Of a stretch of DNA of 64,000 nt, positions 33,124 to 41,878 are shown piece after piece. The position numbers and the translations under genes are program-made. The notes under the pieces were generated by a model that made no database searches, was not told the DNA's origin, and was given only the letters and a program-made list of their open reading frames with translations. The stretch lies in NCBI RefSeq assembly GCF_005877005.1, contig NZ_SSNH01000005.1:124001-188000 (forward strand), written 5' to 3'. The DNA comes from Sinomonas susongensis (GTDB lineage: Bacteria > Actinomycetota > Actinomycetes > Actinomycetales > Micrococcaceae). Numbering within the stretch: position 1 is the first letter of the stretch; each line of letters begins with the position of its first letter.

Positions 33124-33597
33124 TCAGCCGGACGTCCGGGGACCTCTTTCGAGCAGGGGGTCCATCCGAAAAGGGATGAGCTCGCCCATCGCCAACGCGG
33201 TGTCGGTGCGGTCGACGCCTTCGATCGCGAGGATCTTGCCGTGGATGCGGAAGAGGTCCTCGGCGTCGACGGCGACGACCCGCAGGAGGAGGTCGGCTGT
33301 CCCCGTCAGTCCGTGGCCCTCGAGGACTTCGGGGATGCGCGCGATCTCCTCCGTGATCTCTGCGAGCTGCCGCTGCTGCACGTGGACGGTGATGAACGCG
33401 AGGAGCGGGTAGCCGAGCGAAGCGGCGTTGATCCGCCGGTCGAACGGAAGGAACGCGTGCTGCTCGAGCCGCGCCAGCCGCGCCTGCACGGTATTCCGCG
33501 ACAGGCCGAGCTCCTGGGCGAGGGCAACGACAGTGCGGCGCGGATCCGCCGCGAGCGCACGAAGGATGCGGGCGTCGGTGGCATCCACAGGGTGCAT
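33124..33597 (-). CDS. Lrp/AsnC-family transcriptional regulator
   Basis: The 157-residue protein has an N-terminal HTH (DATDARILRALAADPRRTVVALAQELGLSRNTV, about residues 5-40) and a C-terminal RAM ligand-binding domain (VLEGHGLTGTADLLLRVVA). Lrp/AsnC proteins sense amino acids. It is divergent from the branched-chain oxoacid dehydrogenase operon with a 148-base shared region, so it probably controls that operon in response to a branched-chain amino acid, as BkdR does in other bacteria; this is inference. ATG 33597 (MHPVDATDAR) is preferred over an in-frame start 17 codons upstream. Confidence 0.87.
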   Translation of the reverse strand: MHPVDATDARILRALAADPRRTVVALAQELGLSRNTVQARLARLEQHAFLPFDRRINAASLGYPLLAFITVHVQQRQLAEITEEIARIPEVLEGHGLTGTADLLLRVVAVDAEDLFRIHGKILAIEGVDRTDTALAMGELIPFRMDPLLERGPRTSG

Positions 33598-33663
33598 GAT
33601 GCGCAGACTAGCACTGTGCAGGAGCACCAGATAGGTCAGGATGCTCAACTTTGCGACGATTGG

Positions 33664-33692
33664 TTGTACGCGCTGCGCGATGTGAGTATGGT
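33664..33692 (+). promoter_or_regulatory. Putative promoter of the bkd operon
   Basis: TTGTAC (33664-33669) and TATGGT (33687-33692) are spaced by exactly 17 bases, 53 bases before the E1-alpha GTG. The -10 lies inside the CRP-type palindrome at 33681-33696. Confidence 0.5.
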
Positions 33693-33696
33693 CACA
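33681..33696. promoter_or_regulatory. CRP/GlxR-type binding site
   Basis: TGTGAGTATGGTCACA contains both perfect half-sites TGTGA and TCACA with the canonical 6-base spacing of actinobacterial CRP/GlxR sites. Overlap with the proposed -10 predicts repression, unless the true promoter lies elsewhere in this intergenic region. Confidence 0.7.
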
Positions 33697-33745
33697 CTAA
33701 CCGGGGGCCTACAGGCCTCCCGCGAGCGAAAAGGATGCGTACCAG

Positions 33746-34909
33746 GTGTCCACTTATCAGATGACCGCTGGCCATGGCGGATCCCCCATCCAGCTCCTTT
33801 CACCGGACGGCGTTCGGCATCCCCACGAGCGCTACGACCGATTCCTCGCCGACATCGACGGCCGCGTCGACGGTGTCGACGCCACGGCCCTCCTCGCCTC
33901 TGTGTTCGAGGACATGGTCGTGGCGCGCCGGATCGATGCGGAGGGAACCGCGCTCCAGCGGCAGGGCCAACTGGGACTCTGGCCTCCGTTCGTCGGCCAG
34001 GAGGCCGCCCAGATCGGGTCGGCCCACGCGATCGGCCAGGAGGACTTCATCTTCCCGAGCTACCGGGAAATCGGGGTCGCCTATGCCCGGGGCGCCGAAC
34101 TCTCCGACCTCGTCCGCCAATGGCGCGGCAACGCGCATTCGGGCTGGGATCCGTTCGCGTTGAACATGGCGCCGTCCCAAGTGGTCATCGGTGCCCAGAC
34201 CCTCCACGCCGTCGGCTACGCGATGGGGGTGCTGTTCGACGGAGCCGAGACGGCGGTCGTCACCTACTTCGGTGACGGCGCGACCAGCCAAGGCGACGTC
34301 AACGAGTCGATGGTCTTCGCTGCGAGCTTCCAGGCGCCGGTCGTCTTCTTCTGCCAGAACAATCAGTGGGCGATCTCCGAGCCCGTCGGCGTCCAGGCCC
34401 ACGTGCCGATTGCCCACCGGGCCCCCGGCTTCGGCATCCCGAGCGTCCGGATCGACGGCAACGATGTCCTCGCGTGCCTCGCCGCAACCCGCGAGGCCCT
34501 TGAAAGGGCCCGCTCGGGCAACGGCCCCTCCTTTATCGAGGCGGTGACCTACCGCATGGGACCGCACACGACGGCGGACGATCCCACCCGCTATCGCGAC
34601 GCCAACGAGCTCGAGGACTGGAAGGAGAAGGACCCCATCGCGCGGTTCGACGCCTATCTGACTTCGATCGGCGTCCTCGACGACGGCCTCCGAGCACGGG
34701 TCGCCGAGAAGGCAGACTCAGTCGCGGCAGCACTCCGCGAGGCGACGATCCACATGCCTGATCCCGAGCCTGACTCTCTCTTCGAGCATGTGTACTCCGG
34801 CCCGCAGCCCGTCCTGGATCGGCAGCGGGAGCACTTCGAGCGCTACCGCGCGGGCCTTGAGACCGGCATTGGCGCCGGCTCGAATCCCAGCGCAGAGGGA
34901 GGTCACTGA
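33746..34909 (+). CDS. bkdA: Branched-chain 2-oxoacid dehydrogenase E1 component, alpha subunit
   Basis: The ThDP-dependent E1 decarboxylates 2-oxoacids and loads the lipoyl group of E2. The 387-residue alpha subunit carries the ThDP motif GDG-x-N in YFGDGATSQGDVNESMVFA and the phosphorylation-loop-like YRMGPHTTADDPTRYRD. GTG 33746 starts MSTYQMTAGHGG. It overlaps the beta-subunit gene by one base. Sequence alone does not separate pyruvate from branched-chain E1, but the downstream leucine-degradation genes and the AsnC regulator favour the branched-chain role, as for M. tuberculosis bkdABC. Confidence 0.87.
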   Translation: MSTYQMTAGHGGSPIQLLSPDGVRHPHERYDRFLADIDGRVDGVDATALLASVFEDMVVARRIDAEGTALQRQGQLGLWPPFVGQEAAQIGSAHAIGQEDFIFPSYREIGVAYARGAELSDLVRQWRGNAHSGWDPFALNMAPSQVVIGAQTLHAVGYAMGVLFDGAETAVVTYFGDGATSQGDVNESMVFAASFQAPVVFFCQNNQWAISEPVGVQAHVPIAHRAPGFGIPSVRIDGNDVLACLAATREALERARSGNGPSFIEAVTYRMGPHTTADDPTRYRDANELEDWKEKDPIARFDAYLTSIGVLDDGLRARVAEKADSVAAALREATIHMPDPEPDSLFEHVYSGPQPVLDRQREHFERYRAGLETGIGAGSNPSAEGGH

Positions 34910-35931
34910 TGTCCGAGATGACGTTCGCGAAGGCACTCAATGCCGGCCTTCGCCAGGCGATGGAACGGGACAGCAAAGTCGTCCTCATGGGCGAGGACAT
35001 CGGCAGGCTCGGCGGCGTCTTCCGCATCACCGACGGACTGCAGAAGGACTTCGGTGCACACCGGGTCATCGATACGCCCCTCGCGGAGTCCGGCATCATG
35101 GGGACGGCCATTGGCATGGCCTACAGGGGTTATCGGCCCGTGGTCGAGATCCAGTTCGACGGCTTCGTCTACCCGGCCTTCGACCAGATCGTCTCGCAGG
35201 TGGCCAAACTGCATTTCCGCACCCTGGGCCGGGTCAAGGTTCCCCTGACGATCCGTATTCCGTTCGGAGGAGGGATTGGCTCTCCCGAGCACCACTCGGA
35301 GTCCCCTGAAGCGTACTTCGTGCACACCTCCGGGCTCCGCGTGGTCGCCGTTTCGAACCCGCAGGACGCGTACTCGATGATCCAGCAGGCCATCGCGTGT
35401 GATGACCCGGTGGTCTTCTTCGAGCCCAAACGGCGGTACCACGACAAGGGAGAAGTCGACGAGGCGGTCGGCCTCGACGGGCTCGGCGGGCTCGACCTGA
35501 GCAGGGCGCGCGTGCTGACGGAGGGAACCGACGTGACCCTCGTTGCCTACGGGCCTCTCGTCAAGACCTGCCTCGACGCAGCAACGGCAGCCTCGGACGA
35601 AGGCATCTCGGTCGAGGCGATCGATCTCCGTTCCCTCTCGCCGATCGACTACGCGACCCTGGAGGCCTCGGTCCGGAAGACCGGCCGCCTAGTCGTCGCC
35701 CACGAGGCCTCTCAGACCGCGGGCCTCGGGGCAGAGATCGCTGCAAGCATCACCGAGCGCTGCTTCTACTTCCTCGAGCACGCACCCGTACGCGTGACGG
35801 GATTCGACGTCCCCTACCCCCACTCGAAGCTCGAGTTCGACCACCTCCCCGACCTCGACAGGATCCTCGACGGCGTTGACCGGGCGATGGGACGGCCGAA
35901 CTCCCTCAGCGGGATCGAGGAGGGCGAATGA
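34909..35931 (+). CDS. bkdB: Branched-chain 2-oxoacid dehydrogenase E1 component, beta subunit
   Basis: The 340-residue beta subunit completes the E1 heterotetramer. MTFAKALNAGLRQAMERD opens the protein, VLMGEDIGRLGGVFRITDGL contributes the ThDP-activating Glu region, and FDGFVYPAFDQI and LSPIDYATLEASV are family landmarks. The ATG at 34909 lies within the TGATG overlap with the alpha gene, and its own stop overlaps the E2 start by four bases (ATGA). Three genes are thus fully coupled. Confidence 0.9.
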   Translation: MSEMTFAKALNAGLRQAMERDSKVVLMGEDIGRLGGVFRITDGLQKDFGAHRVIDTPLAESGIMGTAIGMAYRGYRPVVEIQFDGFVYPAFDQIVSQVAKLHFRTLGRVKVPLTIRIPFGGGIGSPEHHSESPEAYFVHTSGLRVVAVSNPQDAYSMIQQAIACDDPVVFFEPKRRYHDKGEVDEAVGLDGLGGLDLSRARVLTEGTDVTLVAYGPLVKTCLDAATAASDEGISVEAIDLRSLSPIDYATLEASVRKTGRLVVAHEASQTAGLGAEIAASITERCFYFLEHAPVRVTGFDVPYPHSKLEFDHLPDLDRILDGVDRAMGRPNSLSGIEEGE

Positions 35932-37403
35932 GCGCGGTGACGAGTGATCGGACTGCCGCCGGCTCATCTCCCGCGGCAACCACGACGGCGTCCGGCGGGA
36001 CACGGCAGTTCCGTCTGCCGGACCTGGGCGAGGGGCTGACCGAGTCGGAGATCGTCTCGTGGCGTGTCAAGGTGGGTGACGTCGTCGAACTCAACCAGGT
36101 GATCGGCGAGGTCGAGACCGCCAAGGCTGTCGTCGAGCTCCCGAGCCCCTTCGCCGGCCAGGTCACCGCGCTGCTCGCGCAGCCGGGCCAGGTTGTCGCG
36201 GTCGGCGCTCCGATCGCCGAGTTCGAGGTCGCCACCGCGGCGCCTGCGCCCTCCAAGTCTGCGCCTGCGCCGTCTGCCCCCTCCGCGCCTGCGCCTGCGT
36301 CGTCTGCGAAACGCGAACCGAACCTCGTCGGGTACGGGGCCATGCCTGAAGCCGCCGGTCGTCCCGTGCGCAAAGCCCGGAGCTGGGCGACTGCTGGGCT
36401 GGCTGCCCCCGCGCCAGCTGCCGCGACCAGCCCCGCGCCAGCTGCCGCGACCAGCCCCGCGCCAGCTGCCGTGACCAGCCCCGAGCGGCCACGCTCGACC
36501 CCTCCCGTGCGGAAGCTCGCCAAGGACCTCGGGGTGGATCTCGCCGTCGTCCACGGGACGGGACCCCATGGCCTCGTGACGCGCGACGACGTGCTCGCGA
36601 CTGTGGGCACGGCGGATGTGGGCACCACGGATGTGGGCACGGCGTCGACGGGCAAGCCGGAGCCGGCCGAGGCGGCACCGGCGGGCCCCCGATCAGAGAA
36701 TGGGCGTGAAACCCGCATCCCGATCCAGGGGGTCCGGAAGCAGACGGCGGCGGCGATGGTCGCGAGTGCGTTCACGGCGCCGCACGCGAGCGAGTTCCTC
36801 ACCGTTGACGTCACACCGACGATGGAGCTCCTGGCCAAGCTCAAGGCGTCGAAGGCGTTCGAGGCCGTGCGGCTCACTCCGATGACGCTCGCGGCGAAGG
36901 CCGTGCTCGTAGCGCTCGGCCGGCACCCCTCGCTGAACGCAAGATGGGACGAGAAGGCCCAGGAGATCATCCAGTACCACTACGTGAACCTCGGCTTCGC
37001 GGCGGCGACGCCGAGGGGACTCCTCGTGCCGAACGTCAAGGATGCCCAAGCTCTCGACCTGCGTGGGCTCGCGAACGCGATCGCGGGCCTCGCCGACTCT
37101 GCCCGCGAGGGGAGGATTGCGCCGGGCGACCTCACCGGGGGAACGATCACCATCACGAACATCGGCGTATTCGGGGTCGATGCTGGGACGCCGATCCTCA
37201 ATCCCGGGGAGGCTGCGATCCTCGCCATGGGGCAGGTCCGCCGCACGCCCTGGGAGCACGGTGGCCAGGTCGCGCTCCGCGAGGTGCTCACGCTCTCGCT
37301 CTCGTTCGACCACAGGCTCGTCGACGGCGAGCAGGCGTCCCGGTTCCTCGCGGACGTCGGCGCGGTCCTCGCGGACCCGGGGATGATCGTGACGATGGTC
37401 TAG
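35928..37403 (+). CDS. bkdC: Branched-chain 2-oxoacid dehydrogenase E2 (dihydrolipoamide acyltransferase)
   Basis: E2 passes the acyl group from lipoyl-lysine to CoA. The lipoyl domain spans about residues 25-105, with lipoyl-lysine K66 in VETAKAVVELPS. A peripheral-subunit-binding domain (TPPVRKLAKDLGVDLAVVHG, near residue 188) follows, and the catalytic domain (about 255-491) ends with SFDHRLVDGEQASRF, which contains the active His and Asp. Two Ala/Pro linkers flank the middle domain, one built from three 24-bp repeats. No E3 (dihydrolipoamide dehydrogenase) gene is nearby, so E3 must be shared from elsewhere. The 3' end overlaps the convergent TetR gene by four bases. Confidence 0.92.
   Translation: MSAVTSDRTAAGSSPAATTTASGGTRQFRLPDLGEGLTESEIVSWRVKVGDVVELNQVIGEVETAKAVVELPSPFAGQVTALLAQPGQVVAVGAPIAEFEVATAAPAPSKSAPAPSAPSAPAPASSAKREPNLVGYGAMPEAAGRPVRKARSWATAGLAAPAPAAATSPAPAAATSPAPAAVTSPERPRSTPPVRKLAKDLGVDLAVVHGTGPHGLVTRDDVLATVGTADVGTTDVGTASTGKPEPAEAAPAGPRSENGRETRIPIQGVRKQTAAAMVASAFTAPHASEFLTVDVTPTMELLAKLKASKAFEAVRLTPMTLAAKAVLVALGRHPSLNARWDEKAQEIIQYHYVNLGFAAATPRGLLVPNVKDAQALDLRGLANAIAGLADSAREGRIAPGDLTGGTITITNIGVFGVDAGTPILNPGEAAILAMGQVRRTPWEHGGQVALREVLTLSLSFDHRLVDGEQASRFLADVGAVLADPGMIVTMV
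36407..36478 (+). repeat. Three 24-bp units in the E2 linker
   Basis: Units at 36407-36430, 36431-36454 and 36455-36478 are identical except one base in the third. They encode A-P-A-A-A-T-S-P, lengthening the flexible swinging-arm linker between the lipoyl and E3/E1-binding domains. Confidence 0.85.
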
Positions 37404-38008
37404 GCAGTGAGCGCAGCGAGCGCCATCGACTCCAGAAGCTGATGTGCAGTGGGGGCGGGGACCCTGCCCCCACCGCTCCGCGCGCGTCCCACCGAGTGAG
37501 GCGTCGAGTTGATGAGGCCGAACACGGCCTGCGCGCGAAGCCTCAGCTCTGGCTGCGAGGCCAGGGGCCGCAGGCGGCGGAGGGCCTGCACCCACACGTC
37601 CACATACGCGAGCTGCAGGGTCCGGACCGCACTCTGGTCATCGTGGGAGAGACTCGTGAAGTCGCGGTCCTGCACACGGATGACATCCGGTTTCGAGAGG
37701 GCGAAGTCCACGTGGAAGGCGACGAGCGCGCGGAGGGAAGCTTCGGCCTCCTCGCTCTCCGTGCCCGCCGCCCGTCGGCCGCCGGCGAGGAGCTCTTCGC
37801 TCACCCCGACGAGCAGGGCGCCGAGTACGGCCTGCTTGCCGGCGAAGTGGCGGTAGATCGCCGGTCCGCTCACGCCGGCGGCCGCACCGAGATCGGCGAG
37901 GGAGACCCCAGCGAAGCCCTGCGCGGCGAACAGGCCCGCCGCGGCGTCGAGGAGCGCCTGACGGCGGACGGCCTTCGCCTCGCTGCGGGGACTGGCGGTC
38001 TCGTTCAC
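37400..38008 (-). CDS. TetR-family regulator of the leucine-degradation cluster
   Basis: The 202-residue regulator has a TetR HTH (RRQALLDAAAGLFAAQGFAG and LGAAAGVSGPAIYRHFAGKQ, residues 15-60) and a larger ligand domain of the acyl-CoA-responsive type (FHVDFALSKPDVIRVQDRDF). It is divergent from the carboxylase beta gene, with two palindromic operators in the 121-base gap. It is therefore expected to repress the carboxylase operon and itself, with an acyl-CoA intermediate as inducer; the ligand is inferred. The start ATG 38008 fits the N-terminal length of the family. Confidence 0.87.
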   Translation of the reverse strand: MNETASPRSEAKAVRRQALLDAAAGLFAAQGFAGVSLADLGAAAGVSGPAIYRHFAGKQAVLGALLVGVSEELLAGGRRAAGTESEEAEASLRALVAFHVDFALSKPDVIRVQDRDFTSLSHDDQSAVRTLQLAYVDVWVQALRRLRPLASQPELRLRAQAVFGLINSTPHSVGRARSGGGRVPAPTAHQLLESMALAALTA

Positions 38009-38040
38009 TCGATCTCCGAAACTAAGTGGTGGACATCACA

Positions 38041-38082
38041 GTTAATCCAGACTAACTTGGATTTCAGTTAATAGTCACTAAC
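38041..38082. promoter_or_regulatory. Tandem TetR-type operators
   Basis: GTTAATCCAGACTAAC (38041-38056) and GTTAATAGTCACTAAC (38067-38082) are near-palindromes with arms GTTAAT/ACTAAC and 4-base centres. Their centres are 26 bases apart. They lie between the TetR gene and the carboxylase gene. The dehydrogenase gene at 24.2 kb has a site of the same layout. Confidence 0.75.
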
Positions 38083-38129
38083 CCAGTCACTCAACCCAGT
38101 AGCCCCTGTCACTATCGGCCGGAGGTTCC

Positions 38130-39752
38130 ATGGAGACCCTGCTCAGCCGGATCGACCCAGCCAGCCTCGAGTTCGCCGAGAACGACGCCGCGCAGCGCGC
38201 GCTCGCGGCGGAGCTCGCCGGGCGGCTCGCCGCGACGGCGCTCGGCGGCCCGCCCCGTTCCCGGGAACGGCACATCGCCCGCGGGAAGCTGCTCCCGCGT
38301 GAGCGGATCGACGTCCTGCTCGACGAGGGTTCGCCTTTCCTCGAGATCGCACCGCTTGCGGCCAACGGTATGTATGGGGACGAGAGCCCCGGGGCCGGGG
38401 TGATCGCCGGGATCGGGCTCGTCCACGGTCGCCACGTGGTGGTCATCTCGAACGACGCGACAGTCAAGGGCGGCACGTACTACCCCATGACGGTGAAGAA
38501 GCACCTGCGGGCACAGGAGGTCGCCCTCGAGAACCGGCTTCCCTGCGTCTACCTTGTCGACTCGGGCGGCGCGTTCCTGCCGCGGCAGGATGAGGTGTTC
38601 CCGGACCGCGAGCACTTCGGCCGGATCTTCTACAACCAGGCGCGCATGTCGGCTGCGAAGATCCCCCAGATCGCCGCCGTCCTCGGCTCGTGCACCGCTG
38701 GCGGGGCGTACGTGCCCGCCATGAGCGACGAGACGGTCATTGTGCGAAATCAGGGGACGATCTTCCTGGGCGGCCCTCCGCTCGTGAAGGCCGCGATCGG
38801 CGAGATCGTCACCGCCGAGGAGCTGGGGGGCGGAGAGGTGCACGCGAGGATCTCCGGGGTCGCGGACCACCTTGCCGAGAACGACGAGCACGCCCTGGAG
38901 ATCGTCCGCGGGATCGTCGCGACGCTCCCGCCGCCGTCGTCCCCTCCTTGGCAGGTCCTTCCCGCCGTCGAACCCAAGGCGGACCCCAGTGAGCTCTACG
39001 GGTGCGTGCCCACCGACGTCAACGCCCGGTATGACGTGCACGAGGTGATCGCCCGGCTCATCGACGGCAGCGAGTTCCACGAGTTCAAGAAGGAGTATGG
39101 GCAGACGCTCGTCACGGGCTTCGCCCGGATCCACGGCCATCCCATCGGCATCGTGGCGAACAACGGCGTCCTCTTCTCGGAATCCGCGGTCAAGGGTGCC
39201 CACTTCATCGAACTGTGCGACCAGCGTGCCACCCCGCTCCTGTTCCTGCAGAACATCTCCGGCTTCATGGTGGGTCGGGACTACGAGCATGGCGGCATCG
39301 CCAAGCATGGGGCGAAGATGGTCACGGCCGTCGCGACGACGCGCGTGCCCAAGCTCACCGTGGTGATCGGCGGGTCCTTCGGTGCGGGCAACTACTCGAT
39401 GTGCGGGCGCGCCTATTCGCCCCGCTTCCTGTGGATGTGGCCAGCGAGCCGCATCTCGGTCATGGGCGGCAATCAGGCGGCGAGCGTCCTTGCGACGGTG
39501 AAGCGCGAGCAGCTCGATGACCAGCGCAGCCGAGAAGGAGGCGACGAGTGGTCCGCGGAGGACGAGGAGGCGTTCAAGGCGCCCATCAGGGCCCAGTACG
39601 AGACGCAGGGGAGTCCCTACTATTCGACGGCCCGCCTCTGGGACGACGGCATCATCGATCCCGCGGACACGCGGCGCGTGCTCGGGATGGCGCTCGACGT
39701 CGTCGCCCAGTCGCCCCTGCCCGACACCTCCTTCGGCGTCTTCAGGATGTGA
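38130..39752 (+). CDS. accD1: Methylcrotonyl-CoA carboxylase-type carboxyltransferase (beta) subunit
   Basis: The 540-residue carboxyltransferase transfers CO2 from biotin to an acyl-Co[42 protein letters not shown], the CoA-site [13 protein letters not shown] and [10 protein letters not shown] are family landmarks. The D-S-G-G-A-F-L-P-x-Q and F-P-D-R pattern is typical of 3-methylcrotonyl-CoA carboxylases rather than propionyl- or acetyl-CoA carboxylases. [10 protein letters not shown] starts at ATG 38130 after CGGAGG. The biotin-carboxylase subunit follows four bases after the stop. The M. tuberculosis counterpart is AccD1. Confidence 0.92.
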   Translation: METLLSRIDPASLEFAENDAAQRALAAELAGRLAATALGGPPRSRERHIARGKLLPRERIDVLLDEGSPFLEIAPLAANGMYGDESPGAGVIAGIGLVHGRHVVVISNDATVKGGTYYPMTVKKHLRAQEVALENRLPCVYLVDSGGAFLPRQDEVFPDREHFGRIFYNQARMSAAKIPQIAAVLGSCTAGGAYVPAMSDETVIVRNQGTIFLGGPPLVKAAIGEIVTAEELGGGEVHARISGVADHLAENDEHALEIVRGIVATLPPPSSPPWQVLPAVEPKADPSELYGCVPTDVNARYDVHEVIARLIDGSEFHEFKKEYGQTLVTGFARIHGHPIGIVANNGVLFSESAVKGAHFIELCDQRATPLLFLQNISGFMVGRDYEHGGIAKHGAKMVTAVATTRVPKLTVVIGGSFGAGNYSMCGRAYSPRFLWMWPASRISVMGGNQAASVLATVKREQLDDQRSREGGDEWSAEDEEAFKAPIRAQYETQGSPYYSTARLWDDGIIDPADTRRVLGMALDVVAQSPLPDTSFGVFRM

Positions 39753-39756
39753 GGCG

Positions 39757-41868
39757 ATGTTCGACAAGGTCCTTGTAGCCAACCGCGGCGAGATCGCGTG
39801 CCGCGTCATCCGCACGCTGCGCAAGCTCGGCATCCGTTCCGTTGCCGTCTACAGCGACGCCGACGCCGGGGCCCGCCACGTGCGCGAAGCCGACGAGGCT
39901 GTGCGGATCGGCCCGGCCCCCGCCACGCAGAGCTATCTCAAGATCCCTGCCATCGTGGACGCGTGCCGTGCGACCGGCGCCGACGCGGTGCACCCCGGCT
40001 ACGGGTTCCTGAGCGAGAACGAGGCGTTCGCGGCCGCTCTTGCCGAGGCAGGGATCACGTTCATCGGGCCCGGGATCGAGGCGATCTCGATCATGGGGGA
40101 CAAGATCCGTGCGAAGAACCACGTGGCGGGCTTCGGCGTGCCAGTTGTGCCTGGCATCGCCCGCCCCGGGCTGACCGACGCGGAGCTCATTGCCGCGGCC
40201 GACGGCGTCGGCTACCCGCTGCTCATCAAGCCCTCCGCCGGGGGCGGCGGCAAGGGCATGCACGTCGTCGGCTCGCGCGAAGAGCTGCCACGCGCCCTTG
40301 CGACCGCCCGCCGGGTCGCGGCCTCGGCCTTCGGCGACGACACGCTGTTTCTCGAGAGGCTCATCCGTGCGCCCCGGCACATCGAGGTCCAGGTCCTCGC
40401 CGACCAGCACGGCACCACAATCCACCTCGGCGAGCGCGAATGCTCCCTGCAGAGGCGCCACCAGAAGGTCATCGAGGAGGCACCGTCACCGCTGCTTGAC
40501 GCCGAGACCCGGGAGCGGATCGGCCGAGCAGCGTGCGACGCCGCGCGCAGCGTCGGCTACACCGGCGCCGGCACCGTCGAATTCCTCGTGAGCGACGAGA
40601 CGCCCGACCAGTTCTTCTTCATGGAGATGAATACGCGCCTTCAGGTCGAGCACCCCGTCACGGAGCTCGTGACGGGCGTGGACCTCGTCGAGCAGCAGCT
40701 CCGGGTCGCGGCCGGGGAACGCCTTGCGCTCGCCCAGTCGGACCTCCGGCTCGACGGCCACGCGATCGAGGCGCGCATCTACGCCGAGACGCTCGTCGAG
40801 ACGGGGGGCGGACGGCGCGAGTTCCTCCCGGCAACGGGAACCGTCGAGTTCCTGCGCGAACCCTCGGGGAGCGGAGTCCGGGTGGACAGCTCGCTTCTCG
40901 AGGGTCTCGACGTGGGAGCCGACTACGATCCGATGCTTGCCAAGGCCATCGCGTGGGGCAGAGACCGCTCCGAGGCCTTGGCGAGGCTCGATGCGGCGCT
41001 CGCGGACTACTGCGTGCTGGGTGTCGCCACCAACATCGAGTACCTCCGACTGCTCCTCGCCGACCCCGACGTGCAGGCAGGCAGGCTCGACACGACCCTG
41101 ATCGAGCGACGGCTTGAGCATCTCAGCTTCCGCGGGCCCGGGGAGGCCGAGATAGCTGCCGCCGCCCTCCTCGCCGAGCACTCACGCGGAGGGGAAGACG
41201 GTGCGGGAGCCTGGCGCCGAGACGGCTGGCGCCTGGGCGCTCCCGCTGCACGCCGCGTCACGCTCGGGACCCCGGACGGGGAAGTCGCCACTGTGCGCGT
41301 CGCGGCCGCCGACGGCGACCGCAGCTTGGACACGGGGAACGCGACCGTTACCGTCGGCGAGGGATCCGAGCGCAAGGCGAGCTTCGCCGTCGTCGGCCAC
41401 TCGCTCCAGCTCGACCTCGACGGCGAGCCGCACGACTACTCCTGGGCAGTCGGGCCGTCGGAGGCTGGGGGCGCCGGAAGCCGGACGGTGTTCCTCGGCC
41501 AGGGCGGGTGGTCCGTGGCCCTCCCCGTGCTCGACCGTGCCCAGCGACTTGCGCGCGTCCTGGGCGGGATCCACCGGCACGACGGCGAGGCCTCACCCGA
41601 GGTGCGCTCCCCGATGCCCGGGACGGTCGTTTCGGTCGCCGTCGCGCCCGGGCAGAGCGTCGAGGCAGGCCAGCCGCTCGTGAGTGTCGAGGCCATGAAG
41701 ATGGAACACCAGCTTGTCGCCGGCGTCGCCGGGACCGTGCAGCTCCACGTCGGGGTCGGCGCGCTCGTCAAGGCCGATCAGGTCGTGGCCACCGTTGCTG
41801 CTGTGCCTCCGACGTCCGCACGATCGCCCGAAGCCATTACAGCCAACGAACCATCCCCCGAAACCTGA
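39757..41868 (+). CDS. accA1: Methylcrotonyl-CoA carboxylase-type biotin carboxylase/BCCP (alpha) subunit
   Basis: The 703-residue subunit has a biotin carboxylase domain (residues 1-450; [16 protein letters not shown] is the ATP glycine loop, [17 protein letters not shown] the catalytic strand). A middle BT-type linker domain follows, and a C-terminal biotinyl domain carries the biotin lysine at K648 in [14 protein letters not shown] 39757 starts [17 protein letters not shown]. It pairs with the preceding beta subunit and precedes the acyl-CoA dehydrogenase by 10 bases. The Ala/Pro-rich tail after residue 680 has no assigned role. Confidence 0.93.
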   Translation: MFDKVLVANRGEIACRVIRTLRKLGIRSVAVYSDADAGARHVREADEAVRIGPAPATQSYLKIPAIVDACRATGADAVHPGYGFLSENEAFAAALAEAGITFIGPGIEAISIMGDKIRAKNHVAGFGVPVVPGIARPGLTDAELIAAADGVGYPLLIKPSAGGGGKGMHVVGSREELPRALATARRVAASAFGDDTLFLERLIRAPRHIEVQVLADQHGTTIHLGERECSLQRRHQKVIEEAPSPLLDAETRERIGRAACDAARSVGYTGAGTVEFLVSDETPDQFFFMEMNTRLQVEHPVTELVTGVDLVEQQLRVAAGERLALAQSDLRLDGHAIEARIYAETLVETGGGRREFLPATGTVEFLREPSGSGVRVDSSLLEGLDVGADYDPMLAKAIAWGRDRSEALARLDAALADYCVLGVATNIEYLRLLLADPDVQAGRLDTTLIERRLEHLSFRGPGEAEIAAAALLAEHSRGGEDGAGAWRRDGWRLGAPAARRVTLGTPDGEVATVRVAAADGDRSLDTGNATVTVGEGSERKASFAVVGHSLQLDLDGEPHDYSWAVGPSEAGGAGSRTVFLGQGGWSVALPVLDRAQRLARVLGGIHRHDGEASPEVRSPMPGTVVSVAVAPGQSVEAGQPLVSVEAMKMEHQLVAGVAGTVQLHVGVGALVKADQVVATVAAVPPTSARSPEAITANEPSPET

Positions 41869-41878
41869 GGAGCTGCTC

